A stretch of 64,000 bases of DNA from Elizabethkingia occulta (lineage in GTDB: Bacteria > Bacteroidota > Bacteroidia > Flavobacteriales > Weeksellaceae): contig NZ_MAHX01000015.1 in the NCBI RefSeq assembly GCF_002023715.1, forward strand, positions 62,001-126,000, given 5' to 3'. Below the pieces are notes generated by a model. That model saw only the letters and a program-made list of their open reading frames with translations, was not told where the DNA came from and did not search any database. A program made the position numbers and the translations under genes. Below are positions 45,614 to 54,416 of the stretch, piece after piece (within the stretch, counting starts at the first letter, position 1; the number at the start of each line of letters is the position of its first letter).

Positions 45614-46714
45614 TTGAAATATTACCTTATTGCTGGAGAGGCTTCCGGAGATTTACACGGTTCAAATCTTATGAAGTCCATTAAAAAGAAAGACGCTGAC
45701 GCAGAATTTAGGTTCTGGGGCGGAAACTTAATGGAAGTACAAGGCGGAACATTAGTAAAGCATTACCGCGATCTGGCATTTATGGGATTTGCTGAGGTCA
45801 TTCAGAATCTTGGAACAATACTGGGGAATATAAAGCTGTGTAAAAAAGATATTCAGGACTACAAACCCGATGTTTTGGTACTGATAGATTATCCGGGATT
45901 TAATTTACGAATTGCAAAGTTTGCTAAATCACTTGGAATAAGAGTTGTTTATTATATCTCACCACAATTGTGGGCATGGAAGGAAGGGCGCGTTGAGATT
46001 ATTAAGAAGTATGTGGACGACATGCTGGTGATTCTGCCTTTTGAAAAAGATTTTTATAAAAAACATCAGATAGACGCTCATTTTGTTGGGCATCCACTAC
46101 TAGATGCTATACATAATCTACCAGATTTGGATACACAAAAATTCAGGACTGAAAATAACCTTACAGATAAAGAGATCATTGCATTATTACCAGGTAGTCG
46201 TAAGCAAGAGGTAGAGAAGATGTTAGAAATTATGCTTTCTGTCAGGCCTTTCTTTCCGGACCATCAGTTTGTGATTGCAGGAGCACCTTCGTTGGAAAAA
46301 GAATTCTATGAGCAGTATGTGGACGATCAGGTTCATTTCGTTTCCAATAAGACTTATGATCTTCTAAGGTCTTCCAAAGCAGCTTTGGTAACTTCCGGGA
46401 CTGCAACATTGGAAACAGCATTACTAAATGTTCCGGAGGTTGTATGCTATCGTGGAAGCCAGATTTCTTATGAAATAGCTAAGCGACTTGTAAAGCATAT
46501 AAAATATATTTGCCTGGTTAACCTTATTATGGATAAAGAAGTAGTAAAAGAGTTGATTCAGAAAGAGCTGACCACAGATAATTTAAAAAAAGAATTATCT
46601 TTAATTCTTTCGGGAGTAAACAGAGAACGGATTCTGGATGAGTATTATATCCTTCGAGAGAGGCTTGGTGGTGCTGGAGCTTCAAATGAGGCGGCAAGTA
46701 TAATTGTTAAATAG
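45614..46714 (+). CDS. lpxB: Lipid-A-disaccharide synthase
   Basis: Peripheral-membrane glycosyltransferase (GT19) joining UDP-2,3-diacyl-GlcN and lipid X to form the lipid A disaccharide. The 366-residue protein starts with the invariant YYLIAGEASGDLHG and has IDYPGFNLRIAKFAK, YYISPQLWAWKEGR, FVGHPLLDA, LLPGSRKQEVEKM and TSGTATLETALL, all standard LpxB. The start codon is TTG 45614: a stop (TGA 45605-45607) lies just upstream in frame and the next ATG would remove the GEASGD motif. The unusual start may limit translation. Confidence 0.94.
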   Translation: MKYYLIAGEASGDLHGSNLMKSIKKKDADAEFRFWGGNLMEVQGGTLVKHYRDLAFMGFAEVIQNLGTILGNIKLCKKDIQDYKPDVLVLIDYPGFNLRIAKFAKSLGIRVVYYISPQLWAWKEGRVEIIKKYVDDMLVILPFEKDFYKKHQIDAHFVGHPLLDAIHNLPDLDTQKFRTENNLTDKEIIALLPGSRKQEVEKMLEIMLSVRPFFPDHQFVIAGAPSLEKEFYEQYVDDQVHFVSNKTYDLLRSSKAALVTSGTATLETALLNVPEVVCYRGSQISYEIAKRLVKHIKYICLVNLIMDKEVVKELIQKELTTDNLKKELSLILSGVNRERILDEYYILRERLGGAGASNEAASIIVK

Positions 46715-46810
46715 TTTTATTTTTCTATATAAATTTCTTTTTGTTTTATTTTTTTAATTAAATTTAAGATTGATATGTATTGAAACTAAGTTTAATTAAA
46801 ATGATTGTTA

Positions 46811-48586
46811 ATGAAAAAGCAGCCAGTTTTCTGTCTTTTCATTTCTTTCTCAATTGGAATTTTCGTCGGAGATGAATTTTCTGCAGACAAAAGTGCTGCA
46901 GGATTCTTTATGCTTGTTGTTGTAGCTTGTGTATTGACTTCTTTTTGCTTTAAAAAGGGAAAAGTTATAACATTTATACTATTCTTTATTTTTCTGGGAC
47001 AGCTCTCACATTCTTTTAATACTCCGGATAAAAGCATTTCTGACTTTAAGGATAAACTTGCTATCAATTTTCAGATTATAAAAAAGCTTAATAGCACGGA
47101 AGAAAACAGACGCTATATTATATATGTATCTGCAATCGGCGGAAAAGAGAAGTTGGTGCAACCTTTTTATGCTGTCTATAGCCTGAAGAAAGATAAGAAT
47201 GGATTAGATTTTATGCATACTTATTCAGGAATTTACTACATCAATAAAATTAAACCTCCACAGAACGATTATCAGTTCAATTATCAGAAATATATGTTGC
47301 GGAATAATGTGGCCTATCAGATCTATTCAAAAGAAGAGCCTGTAGCCATGACGAAAAATACATTGTTAGAAGATAAAGTGAAACAGATTCGTCTTGATTT
47401 TTTAAAGTGTATTGATAATTCAGCACTTTCCACAGAGTCCAGAGATTTTCTGAAAGGTATAATCCTTGCGGATAGAACTGATATGGATGCAGTTGTGTCA
47501 GCTGATTTTACTAAAACAGGTCTTGTTCATTTTTTAGCAATATCCGGAACTCATATGGTGATTATTTTCTGGTTATTAATGTTTATTCTGAAAAGATGTA
47601 TTCCGTTAAAATTCAAAAATATTGCTGTCATAATAAGTCTGATATTAATATGGGTTTTTGCAGTATTCATAGATTATGGAAGTTCGGTTGTAAGATCCTG
47701 CCTCATGCTCACGTTTTATTATGTCATGATACTTTTACAACGAAAACCAGATTTATTGCACTCTATGGCATTGTCTGGACTGATAATTTTGATAGCAGAT
47801 ACTCAGCAATTGTTTGATATAGGTTTTCAATTAAGCTTTCTGGCGGTATTCGGAATTTATTGGTTAAATCGTCCTGTTTTAAATTGTTTGCCAAAAGCCC
47901 GAAATAGTGTTCATGATTTTTTTCTTCAGGTATTCAGTATTACACTTTCTGCGCAGTTCATAACCTTACCACTTATTTTGTACTATTTCCATCAGTTTTC
48001 CTTAGTTTCTGTTGTTGCAAATCTGGCTGTAGTTCCGCTCTCAGAAATTATTATTGTCTTTTCCTTGTTAATGGTTCTCGTATTAAATTTTTTTGGAGAT
48101 ATTTTTGTGTTTAATTTCCTTTATGATCAGCTGATTATTCATTTGCTAAAACTCATTCATTTTTTTGCTCAGGCTGATTTTTTATTTTTTGAAGATATAC
48201 CAATATCTTTACCTGAAGTTATATTGCTTTTTGTGCTTTTGTATTTGCTGAGGTTTTTGATAAAAGAAAGAAGGAATAAGGTTGTCCTTCAGTTTGGTTT
48301 TGTAGTTTGTTTTTTCTTTTTGTTGAGATTGGGGCTAAATATTCATGCTTTTTATAAAGAAGAATTTTTGTGTCATCAGTATTTTAATCAGAAGATTTTT
48401 TCTGTCAGAAAAAATGCTAAAGTTACCTTCTTTTTTGCTGATAATCTGGATAAAAACAAGATTGAAAATTACTTAGTTAAGCCTTATATCGTTTCCCGAA
48501 GAATTAAGAATTATGAAATGATTTATTTTAACACTAAGGAATTTGATAAGTTGAAATATAGAAATGAGATAAAATCTGTTAAATAA
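46811..48586 (+). CDS. comEC: ComEC/Rec2 family DNA-uptake membrane protein
   Basis: Polytopic inner-membrane channel for single-stranded DNA entry during transformation, 591 residues from ATG 46811. An N-terminal TM cluster is followed by the ComEC N-terminal region (DUF4131-like, about 25-170), then the Competence domain with LVHFLAISGTHM, DYGSSVVRSCLMLTFYYVMILLQRKPD and FDIGFQLSFLAVFGIYWL. It lacks the C-terminal metallo-beta-lactamase domain of B. subtilis ComEC, as other flavobacterial members do. Competence of this organism is not implied. An AT-rich inverted repeat precedes the start. Confidence 0.85.
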   Translation: MKKQPVFCLFISFSIGIFVGDEFSADKSAAGFFMLVVVACVLTSFCFKKGKVITFILFFIFLGQLSHSFNTPDKSISDFKDKLAINFQIIKKLNSTEENRRYIIYVSAIGGKEKLVQPFYAVYSLKKDKNGLDFMHTYSGIYYINKIKPPQNDYQFNYQKYMLRNNVAYQIYSKEEPVAMTKNTLLEDKVKQIRLDFLKCIDNSALSTESRDFLKGIILADRTDMDAVVSADFTKTGLVHFLAISGTHMVIIFWLLMFILKRCIPLKFKNIAVIISLILIWVFAVFIDYGSSVVRSCLMLTFYYVMILLQRKPDLLHSMALSGLIILIADTQQLFDIGFQLSFLAVFGIYWLNRPVLNCLPKARNSVHDFFLQVFSITLSAQFITLPLILYYFHQFSLVSVVANLAVVPLSEIIIVFSLLMVLVLNFFGDIFVFNFLYDQLIIHLLKLIHFFAQADFLFFEDIPISLPEVILLFVLLYLLRFLIKERRNKVVLQFGFVVCFFFLLRLGLNIHAFYKEEFLCHQYFNQKIFSVRKNAKVTFFFADNLDKNKIENYLVKPYIVSRRIKNYEMIYFNTKEFDKLKYRNEIKSVK

Positions 48587-48635
48587 TGTTAATTATTTAG
48601 ATTCAATATAAACTAAGGTTTAATGATGAATCTCA

Positions 48636-48666
48636 TTTACTACACGCACAAGAATTGTTAATTTTG
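48636..48666 (+). promoter_or_regulatory. sdhCAB promoter
   Basis: TTTA at 48636-48639, 19-nt spacer, TAATTTTG at 48659-48666; a one-mismatch -33 and an exact -7. It lies 29 nt upstream of the sdhC ATG. Confidence 0.6.
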
Positions 48667-48695
48667 TGAAATTAGAAAAATAATATAATTAGACT

Positions 48696-49358
48696 ATGGC
48701 AGGATTGACATCTTCATCAATCGGGAGAAAATTCCTTATGGCTTTATCAGCGATGTTTTTGCTGATATTCCTTATTATGCACCTTTCTGTAAACCTTATT
48801 TCGGTTTTTAGTCAGGATGCCTTTAATGAGGCGTCTCATTTTATGGGATATAACCCGCTTGTACAGTTTTTAATGCAACCTATTTTAGGGTTTGCAGTAG
48901 TGTTTCACTTTGTAATGGGCTTTATTCTTGAGGCGAAGAATAACAAAGCACGTCCGGTAAAATACGGTTACAGCAACAATGGAGCTAATGCTACATGGGT
49001 ATCCAGAAATATGATTATTTCAGGAGCAGTAATTTTAGCTTTCTTGGCATTACACCTTTACGATTTTTGGATTCATGAAATGGATTTCAAATATGTAAAG
49101 CATTTGTCACCAGAGCCTACGCGTTACTGGGAAGAGCTTCATCACAAATTTGCAGATCTGTGGAGAGTAGCGCTTTATGTAGTTTCATTTGTATTACTAG
49201 GTCTTCACTTATCTCATGGATTCCAGTCTTCTTTCCAATCGGTTGGGGCTAATCATCCAAAGTATTTACCAGCAATTAAAACTATCGGAAATGTTTACTC
49301 AGTAATCATTCCTTTAGGATTTATTTTTATTGCTATCTTTCATTATGTAACTCAATAA
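48696..49358 (+). CDS. sdhC: Succinate dehydrogenase cytochrome b subunit
   Basis: Membrane anchor of complex II, 220 residues, the single-subunit di-heme type B form (fused C/D) typical of Bacteroidota and Bacillus. Five TM helices can be drawn, starting SSIGRKFLMALSAMFLLIFLIMHLSVN. Candidate heme-ligand histidines lie in IMHLSVN, VFHFVMG, ALHLYDFW and LHLSHGF. It leads the sdhCAB operon, with 15 nt to sdhA. Confidence 0.93.
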   Translation: MAGLTSSSIGRKFLMALSAMFLLIFLIMHLSVNLISVFSQDAFNEASHFMGYNPLVQFLMQPILGFAVVFHFVMGFILEAKNNKARPVKYGYSNNGANATWVSRNMIISGAVILAFLALHLYDFWIHEMDFKYVKHLSPEPTRYWEELHHKFADLWRVALYVVSFVLLGLHLSHGFQSSFQSVGANHPKYLPAIKTIGNVYSVIIPLGFIFIAIFHYVTQ

Positions 49359-49373
49359 CCAATAAATATTATT

Positions 49374-51383
49374 ATGGGTTTAGATTCTAAAATTCCAGCA
49401 GGGCCATTGGCTGATAAATGGAAAAATCATAAAGATCACATGGAACTTGTTGCGCCAAACAACAGGGATAAAATTGATATTATTGTTGTAGGAACAGGTC
49501 TTGCGGGAGGTTCTGCGGCAGCAACTTTGGCAGAACAGGGCTATAATGTAAAAGCTTTTTGTTATCAGGATTCTCCAAGAAGAGCTCACTCTATTGCGGC
49601 TCAGGGAGGTATTAACGCAGCAAAAAATTATCAAAACGATGGTGACTCTGTCTATCGTTTGTTTTATGATACTATTAAAGGTGGTGACTACCGTGCAAGA
49701 GAAGCTAACGTATATCGTTTGGCTGAAGTTTCTGGTAACATCATAGATCAGTGTGTATCTCAAGGGGTACCGTTTGGTAGAGAATACGGTGGTATGCTGG
49801 ATAACCGTTCTTTTGGTGGGGTTCAGGTAAAAAGAACTTTCTATGCAAAAGGGCAAACAGGTCAGCAGCTTCTTCTAGGCGCTTACGCAGCAATGAGCCG
49901 TCAGATTGGTAAAGGTCGTATTAAAATGTACAACCGTCACGAGATGATGGAACTTGTTATTGTAGACGGAAAAGCAAGAGGTATTATCGCAAGAAATCTT
50001 GTGACAGGAGAAATCGAAAGACATTCTGCTCACGCAGTTGTTATCGCTTCCGGTGGTTATGGTAATGTTTACTTCCTTTCTACAAATGCAATGGGATCTA
50101 ACGTTTCTGCTGCATGGAAAATTCACAAAAAAGGTGCTTACTTCGCAAATCCTTGCTACGTTCAGATTCACCCTACTTGTATTCCGGTACACGGAACACA
50201 GCAGTCTAAACTGACGTTGATGTCTGAATCTCTAAGAAACTCAGGAAGAATCTGGGTGCCTAAAAAGATTGAAGATTCTATTGCTATCCGTGAAGGAAAG
50301 AAAAAAGCAAAAGATATTGCTGAAGAAGATAGAGACTACTATTTGGAGAGAAGATATCCTGCGTTCGGTAACTTAGTACCGCGTGACGTTGCTTCACGTG
50401 CTGCTAAAGAAAGATGTGATGCTGGTTTCGGTATCGAAAATAATGATACTAAAGAAGGGGTGTACTTAGATTTCTCTACGGAGATTATGAAGAAAGGTAA
50501 GGAAGCTGCAACCGAACAAAATATACACAATCCTTCTTCTGCGCAAATTTATTCTTTAGGTAAAGCATGGGTTGAAGAGAAATATGGAAACCTTTTCCAG
50601 ATGTATGAGAAAATTACTGCGGATAATCCATACGAAACTCCAATGAAGATATATCCAGCAGTACACTATACAATGGGTGGAGTATGGGTAGATTATAACC
50701 TGATGTCTACTATTCCTGGATGTTTTGTTATAGGTGAGGCTAACTTCTCTGATCACGGTGCTAATAGATTGGGAGCTTCTGCTCTAATGCAAGGTCTTGC
50801 AGATGGTTATTTTGTACTGCCATATACAATCGCTAATTATCTTTCTGCAGATATCAGAACTGGTGCTATACCAACCAATACACCTGAATTTGATCAGGCT
50901 GAAAAGGAAATTAAAGACAAGGTTGAATTCTTCCTTACCAATAAAGGTAAACATTCTGTAGATCATTTCCATAAGCAATTAGGGCACATTATGTGGAATA
51001 AGGTTGGTATGGGACGTACAGCTCAGGGGCTTCAGGAGGCGATTAAAGAAATTGAAGAGGTAAGAAAAGATTTCTGGCAGAACGTAAGAGTTCCGGGAGA
51101 TGCAGATAACCTGAATCCGGAATTGGAAAAAGCTTTCAGAGTTGCAGACTTTCTGGAGCTTGGTCAGCTAATGGCAATTGATGCACTAAACAGAAATGAA
51201 TCTTGTGGAGGTCACTTCCGTGAAGAGTATTCTACACCAGATGGTGAGGCTCAGCGTGATGACGTGAACTACAAATATGTTGCTGCCTGGGAATACAAAG
51301 GAGCAGACATCAACCACGAGGTAATGCACAAAGAAGATCTTGTTTACGACAATATCGAAGTTAAAACAAGAAGTTACAAATAA
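49374..51383 (+). CDS. sdhA: Succinate dehydrogenase flavoprotein subunit
   Basis: Catalytic FAD subunit of complex II, 669 residues, oxidising succinate or in reverse reducing fumarate. FAD-binding [18 protein letters not shown] (about 41-58) and the FAD-linking His in [18 protein letters not shown] (about 72-89). Active-site segments HPTCIPVHG and the catalytic-Arg region ([18 protein letters not shown]), then [31 protein letters not shown]. The 669-residue length matches the type B enzymes that pair with a single SdhC. 23 nt before sdhB. Confidence 0.96.
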   Translation: MGLDSKIPAGPLADKWKNHKDHMELVAPNNRDKIDIIVVGTGLAGGSAAATLAEQGYNVKAFCYQDSPRRAHSIAAQGGINAAKNYQNDGDSVYRLFYDTIKGGDYRAREANVYRLAEVSGNIIDQCVSQGVPFGREYGGMLDNRSFGGVQVKRTFYAKGQTGQQLLLGAYAAMSRQIGKGRIKMYNRHEMMELVIVDGKARGIIARNLVTGEIERHSAHAVVIASGGYGNVYFLSTNAMGSNVSAAWKIHKKGAYFANPCYVQIHPTCIPVHGTQQSKLTLMSESLRNSGRIWVPKKIEDSIAIREGKKKAKDIAEEDRDYYLERRYPAFGNLVPRDVASRAAKERCDAGFGIENNDTKEGVYLDFSTEIMKKGKEAATEQNIHNPSSAQIYSLGKAWVEEKYGNLFQMYEKITADNPYETPMKIYPAVHYTMGGVWVDYNLMSTIPGCFVIGEANFSDHGANRLGASALMQGLADGYFVLPYTIANYLSADIRTGAIPTNTPEFDQAEKEIKDKVEFFLTNKGKHSVDHFHKQLGHIMWNKVGMGRTAQGLQEAIKEIEEVRKDFWQNVRVPGDADNLNPELEKAFRVADFLELGQLMAIDALNRNESCGGHFREEYSTPDGEAQRDDVNYKYVAAWEYKGADINHEVMHKEDLVYDNIEVKTRSYK

Positions 51384-51406
51384 TCTCCAACCTTAAAATA
51401 AAAGTT

Positions 51407-52180
51407 ATGAGTGAAAAAAAAGGTCTCAATCTTACACTGAAAATTTGGAGACAAAAAAATAATAAGACAAAGGGTCAGTTCGAAACCTATAAAATATCAG
51501 ATGTTTCTACAGACAGTTCATTCCTTGAAATGTTAGATATTCTGAATGAAAATTTAATAAACGAAGGAAAAGACCCTATCGCTTTCGATCACGACTGTCG
51601 TGAGGGTATCTGTGGTATGTGTTCTCTATACATCAATGGTAGAGCGCATGGTCCTGATACAGGTATTACTACTTGTCAGTTGCATATGCGTCACTTCAAA
51701 GATGGTGAGACTATTCATATCGAGCCATGGAGAAGTGCAGCCTTTCCAGTGATCAAAGACTTGGTAGTAGACCGTTCTGCATTTGACAGAGTGATGGCTG
51801 CCGGTGGTTTTATTTCTGTGAATACTTCAGGTAGAACAACTGACGCTAACAATATTCCTGTGCCAAAAGAAGATGCTGATAAGGCCATGGATGCTGCAGC
51901 GTGTATCGGATGTGGAGCTTGTGTAGCAACTTGTAAAAATGGTTCTGCAATGTTATTTGTAGGAGCTAAAGTTTCTCAGTTTGCATTATTGCCACAAGGT
52001 AGAGTTGAGGCAAAGCGCAGAGTGCTTCATATGGTAAAACAAATGGACGAAGAAGGATTCGGTAACTGTTCTAATACAGGTGCTTGTGAGGTTGAATGTC
52101 CAAAAGGTATCTCTTTGGAGAATATTGCAAGAATGAACAGAGAATATCTAAGTGCTAACTTTACAACAGCTAATCACTGA
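51407..52180 (+). CDS. sdhB: Succinate dehydrogenase iron-sulfur subunit
   Basis: Electron-transfer subunit of complex II, 257 residues. The [2Fe-2S] ligands lie in CREGICGMC (about 63-71) and at TTCQLH; the [4Fe-4S] and [3Fe-4S] ligands in [11 protein letters not shown] (about 163-173) and in [14 protein letters not shown]. All expected cysteines are present. Last gene of sdhCAB; a hairpin terminator follows the stop. Confidence 0.96.
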   Translation: MSEKKGLNLTLKIWRQKNNKTKGQFETYKISDVSTDSSFLEMLDILNENLINEGKDPIAFDHDCREGICGMCSLYINGRAHGPDTGITTCQLHMRHFKDGETIHIEPWRSAAFPVIKDLVVDRSAFDRVMAAGGFISVNTSGRTTDANNIPVPKEDADKAMDAAACIGCGACVATCKNGSAMLFVGAKVSQFALLPQGRVEAKRRVLHMVKQMDEEGFGNCSNTGACEVECPKGISLENIARMNREYLSANFTTANH

Positions 52181-52201
52181 GATTACAACTTCTCTATAAA
52201 T

Positions 52202-52229
52202 AAAAGCCGCGAATAAGCGGCTTTTTTTA
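52202..52229 (+). terminator. sdhCAB terminator
   Basis: Stem AAAAGCCGC (52202-52210) with GCGGCTTTT (52217-52225), then TTT. Strong intrinsic terminator 22 nt after sdhB. Confidence 0.9.
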
Positions 52230-52352
52230 TTTGTAAATCTGATCTTTATGGTGATGTTTTTATTATTGAAATGTTAAATTTTATATTTTTTAATTATTTA
52301 ATATATAACAATAAATATTTATTTATAAATTAGTATTACCAAATCTAAACAT

Positions 52353-52571
52353 ATGGAAAATAAAAATTTAGAGACCAAATTGAATTTTGGCGGAAAAAAA
52401 TTATCCTCTAAAGAACTGAACAGTATAGTTGGAGGTGGGCTTCTAGGTAACATCTTTGGAGGTCTTGACAAAGAGTTGAGTAAAATCGAACAAGAACTGA
52501 AAAAAGTTCGTGACGGTATTATTGGTGGTATAGACAAAGTTATAGACGGCGTTATACCTCGTAAACCTTAA
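52353..52571 (+). CDS. Small peptide with double-glycine-type leader (bacteriocin-like)
   Basis: A 72-residue peptide. The first 28 residues look like a double-glycine secretion leader: charged N terminus (MENKNLETKLNFGG), then KKLSSKELNSIVGG, with the classic pattern of a hydrophobic residue before GG and a LSxxELxxI run, as in Bacteroidota leaders cut by C39 peptidase ABC exporters. The 44-residue remainder begins GLLGNIFGGL and continues as an amphipathic helix (DKELSKIEQELKKVRDGI), then GGIDKVIDGVIPRKP. It has no cysteine and near-neutral charge. No exporter, immunity or modification gene is adjacent. It is flanked by terminators, so it is an independent unit. Bacteriocin, signal peptide or other secreted peptide are all possible. 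Confidence 0.65.
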   Translation: MENKNLETKLNFGGKKLSSKELNSIVGGGLLGNIFGGLDKELSKIEQELKKVRDGIIGGIDKVIDGVIPRKP

Positions 52572-52677
52572 TTTCGTTTTTTAATCATTTTTATTCAGTT
52601 CCAAGACTGTACTTAATAAATTAAAACAGCCTTTAGCTGTTGGAGGAAATGAGTAACTATCATCCTCGTATAAATAT

Positions 52678-52704
52678 AACCGCTGGATTCAGCGGTTTTT
52701 TTTT
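52678..52704 (+). terminator. Terminator downstream of the leader-peptide gene
   Basis: Stem AACCGCTG (52678-52685) with CAGCGGTT (52690-52697), 4-nt loop, followed by eight or more T. Confidence 0.88.
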
Positions 52705-52871
52705 GATAATAAAGTCGAATAACATCATTTTAAATCTGGAACTAGTTGTTTTATACAATGATATTGTGTGAAACAAAATTATTTTAGGTCTTAAAGCCAC
52801 TGTGAAAACAAAAGTAAGCGTTAAATAATATTAAAAGATGACAAAATCGGGGATATATATGGAAAAAACGT

Positions 52872-52879
52872 TATTTTTG
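52872..52879 (+). promoter_or_regulatory. -7 box of thioredoxin-like lipoprotein gene
   Basis: TATTTTTG, exact TAnnTTTG, 19 nt before ATG 52899. No correctly spaced -33. Confidence 0.45.
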
Positions 52880-52898
52880 CTTCTATTAAAATTTTGAG

Positions 52899-54410
52899 AT
52901 GAAAAAACTATTATTAATAGTATTATGCACTTTATTTATAGTGTCTTGTTCAAACAAAAAGACAGTTGTTATCTCTGGTAAAGTTATCGGAGGCTCGCCA
53001 TTGGAAAGGATAGAAATTGTTGACATGTCAGGTGTTGCAACACTGCCTATCGCTAACTTTGGTGTAGATGCACAAGGTAATTTCTCTGATACGATCCAGA
53101 TTCCTAAAAATGGTGTATATACACTTTCTTACGGAGGTAACTATGGTACTGTTTATTTAAAAGGTGGTGAGAATGTAAGGCTTTCCGGTAATAGCGCAGC
53201 TGGTTTCCCAAAAGTATTTACTGTTGAAGGAGATTCGAAAAATAATGTGTTTTTACAAAAAACACAAACTTATTTAGATAATTATTTTTCTAAAATTCAG
53301 CAAGATATTATCACTCAGGATGAAGCTAAATTCATCGATCAATTGAAGAAATTCAGATCTGACCTGAATAAAGAGATGGATAATCTTGCAAAGTCTACAG
53401 GTGCTGATAGCGATTTAGTAAAATGGAAAAAAGATGAACTGGATGTTAATCTTCTTTCTTTCTCTGGAAAATATATAGAGCTGCATGGACAGGTTACAGG
53501 AAAACCTGATTATAAAGCATCTCAGAAGCTAAAAGATTATCAGAAAGAATTAAAAGGAGATGAAGATGCTAAAATCAAAATGTATCCTTCATACAGAGGT
53601 TATATGCTAAGTACTCTTGGTCAGGATTTTCAGGCTTATGCTATGAAAAACCAAAAGCCAGATGGTACTACAACTGAAGTGTTCATTAACTATATCAAGG
53701 ATAAAAAAGATTATTCTCAATTGGTTAAAGACTACCTGATTTCTTTTGTTGCAGGTATGGATATGCACCCACAACAAGCTAACTCAGAAAAATTAATGAA
53801 GTTATTAAATGATAACATTAAAGATTCTGAAGTTAAAGCGGGATTAGAAAAAGTAGAAAAAGCTGTTTACGGTCTTAAAGTTGGTACAGCTGCACCATCA
53901 GTAGACTTTATTGATGTGAGTGGTAAAAAAGTATCTTCATCATCATTCAACGGAAAACCGACATTGATTATGTTCTACGCTTCTTGGAATCCATATATTG
54001 CAGAATCTGTAGTGCCAATGCTTAAGGAAGTTACTAATGCTTATAAGAGTAAAGTAAATTTCGTATTTATTGATGTGGATGACAATGCAGCTCAATTCAA
54101 AAAAACAGCTGTAGCAATGCTAAACGGAACTGAAGGACAGAAACTATATGCAAAAGGAGGTCTTAAATCTGAAATGGCACAAAAATATGCACTATACGGA
54201 TTTAAATTGCCAAGCTTTTTAATCTTAGATAAAGATGGTAAAATAGCAAGCAAGAGTTTCATGAGTATGATGGAACCAGACTTCAAGACTGCTTTAGATA
54301 AGGTGTCCGGAATTACCGGACCAGTTATTACTCCGCCACAAATGCAAGTGCAGCCTGCACCAGCACCTGTGGATTCAGCAAAAGTAAAGACAGAGGCGAA
54401 AGCTAAATAA
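52899..54410 (+). CDS. Thioredoxin-fold lipoprotein lacking the CxxC motif
   Basis: Lipoprotein of 503 residues: lipobox FIVSC (Cys17), an N-terminal strand-rich DUF4369-like domain (about 22-105, VVISGKVIGGSPLERIEIVDM), a long helical middle, and a C-terminal TlpA/AhpC-TSA thioredoxin fold (about 330-475) with VGTAAPSVDFIDVSGKKVSSSSFNGKPTLIMFYASW. Where related proteins have WCxPC this one reads WNPYI, so both redox cysteines are missing and the only cysteines are in the signal peptide. The cis-Pro segment LPSFLILDKDGK is retained. A binding or structural role is more likely than thiol chemistry. Pro/Ala/Gln-rich tail. rlmD follows at 6 nt. Confidence 0.82.
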   Translation: MKKLLLIVLCTLFIVSCSNKKTVVISGKVIGGSPLERIEIVDMSGVATLPIANFGVDAQGNFSDTIQIPKNGVYTLSYGGNYGTVYLKGGENVRLSGNSAAGFPKVFTVEGDSKNNVFLQKTQTYLDNYFSKIQQDIITQDEAKFIDQLKKFRSDLNKEMDNLAKSTGADSDLVKWKKDELDVNLLSFSGKYIELHGQVTGKPDYKASQKLKDYQKELKGDEDAKIKMYPSYRGYMLSTLGQDFQAYAMKNQKPDGTTTEVFINYIKDKKDYSQLVKDYLISFVAGMDMHPQQANSEKLMKLLNDNIKDSEVKAGLEKVEKAVYGLKVGTAAPSVDFIDVSGKKVSSSSFNGKPTLIMFYASWNPYIAESVVPMLKEVTNAYKSKVNFVFIDVDDNAAQFKKTAVAMLNGTEGQKLYAKGGLKSEMAQKYALYGFKLPSFLILDKDGKIASKSFMSMMEPDFKTALDKVSGITGPVITPPQMQVQPAPAPVDSAKVKTEAKAK

Positions 54411-54416
54411 TATAAG

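Larger units (their letters stand above)
52572..52898. other. Intergenic region with hairpins between the leader-peptide gene and the thioredoxin-like gene
   Basis: A 327-bp stretch without a credible gene. It holds a small hairpin AACAGC/GCTGTT (52625-52641), a possible second pairing GAGGA/TCCTC (about 52643-52667), the terminator at 52678-52704, and then an AT-rich part with the -7 box for the next gene. A 40-codon ATG frame from 52649 runs through the terminator and is not believed. Confidence 0.5.

Noticed and set aside
52649-52771. A 40-codon ATG frame downstream of the leader-peptide gene
   Set aside because: It runs straight through the terminator hairpin and its poly-T tail, and the encoded sequence has no leader or composition expected of a second small peptide.
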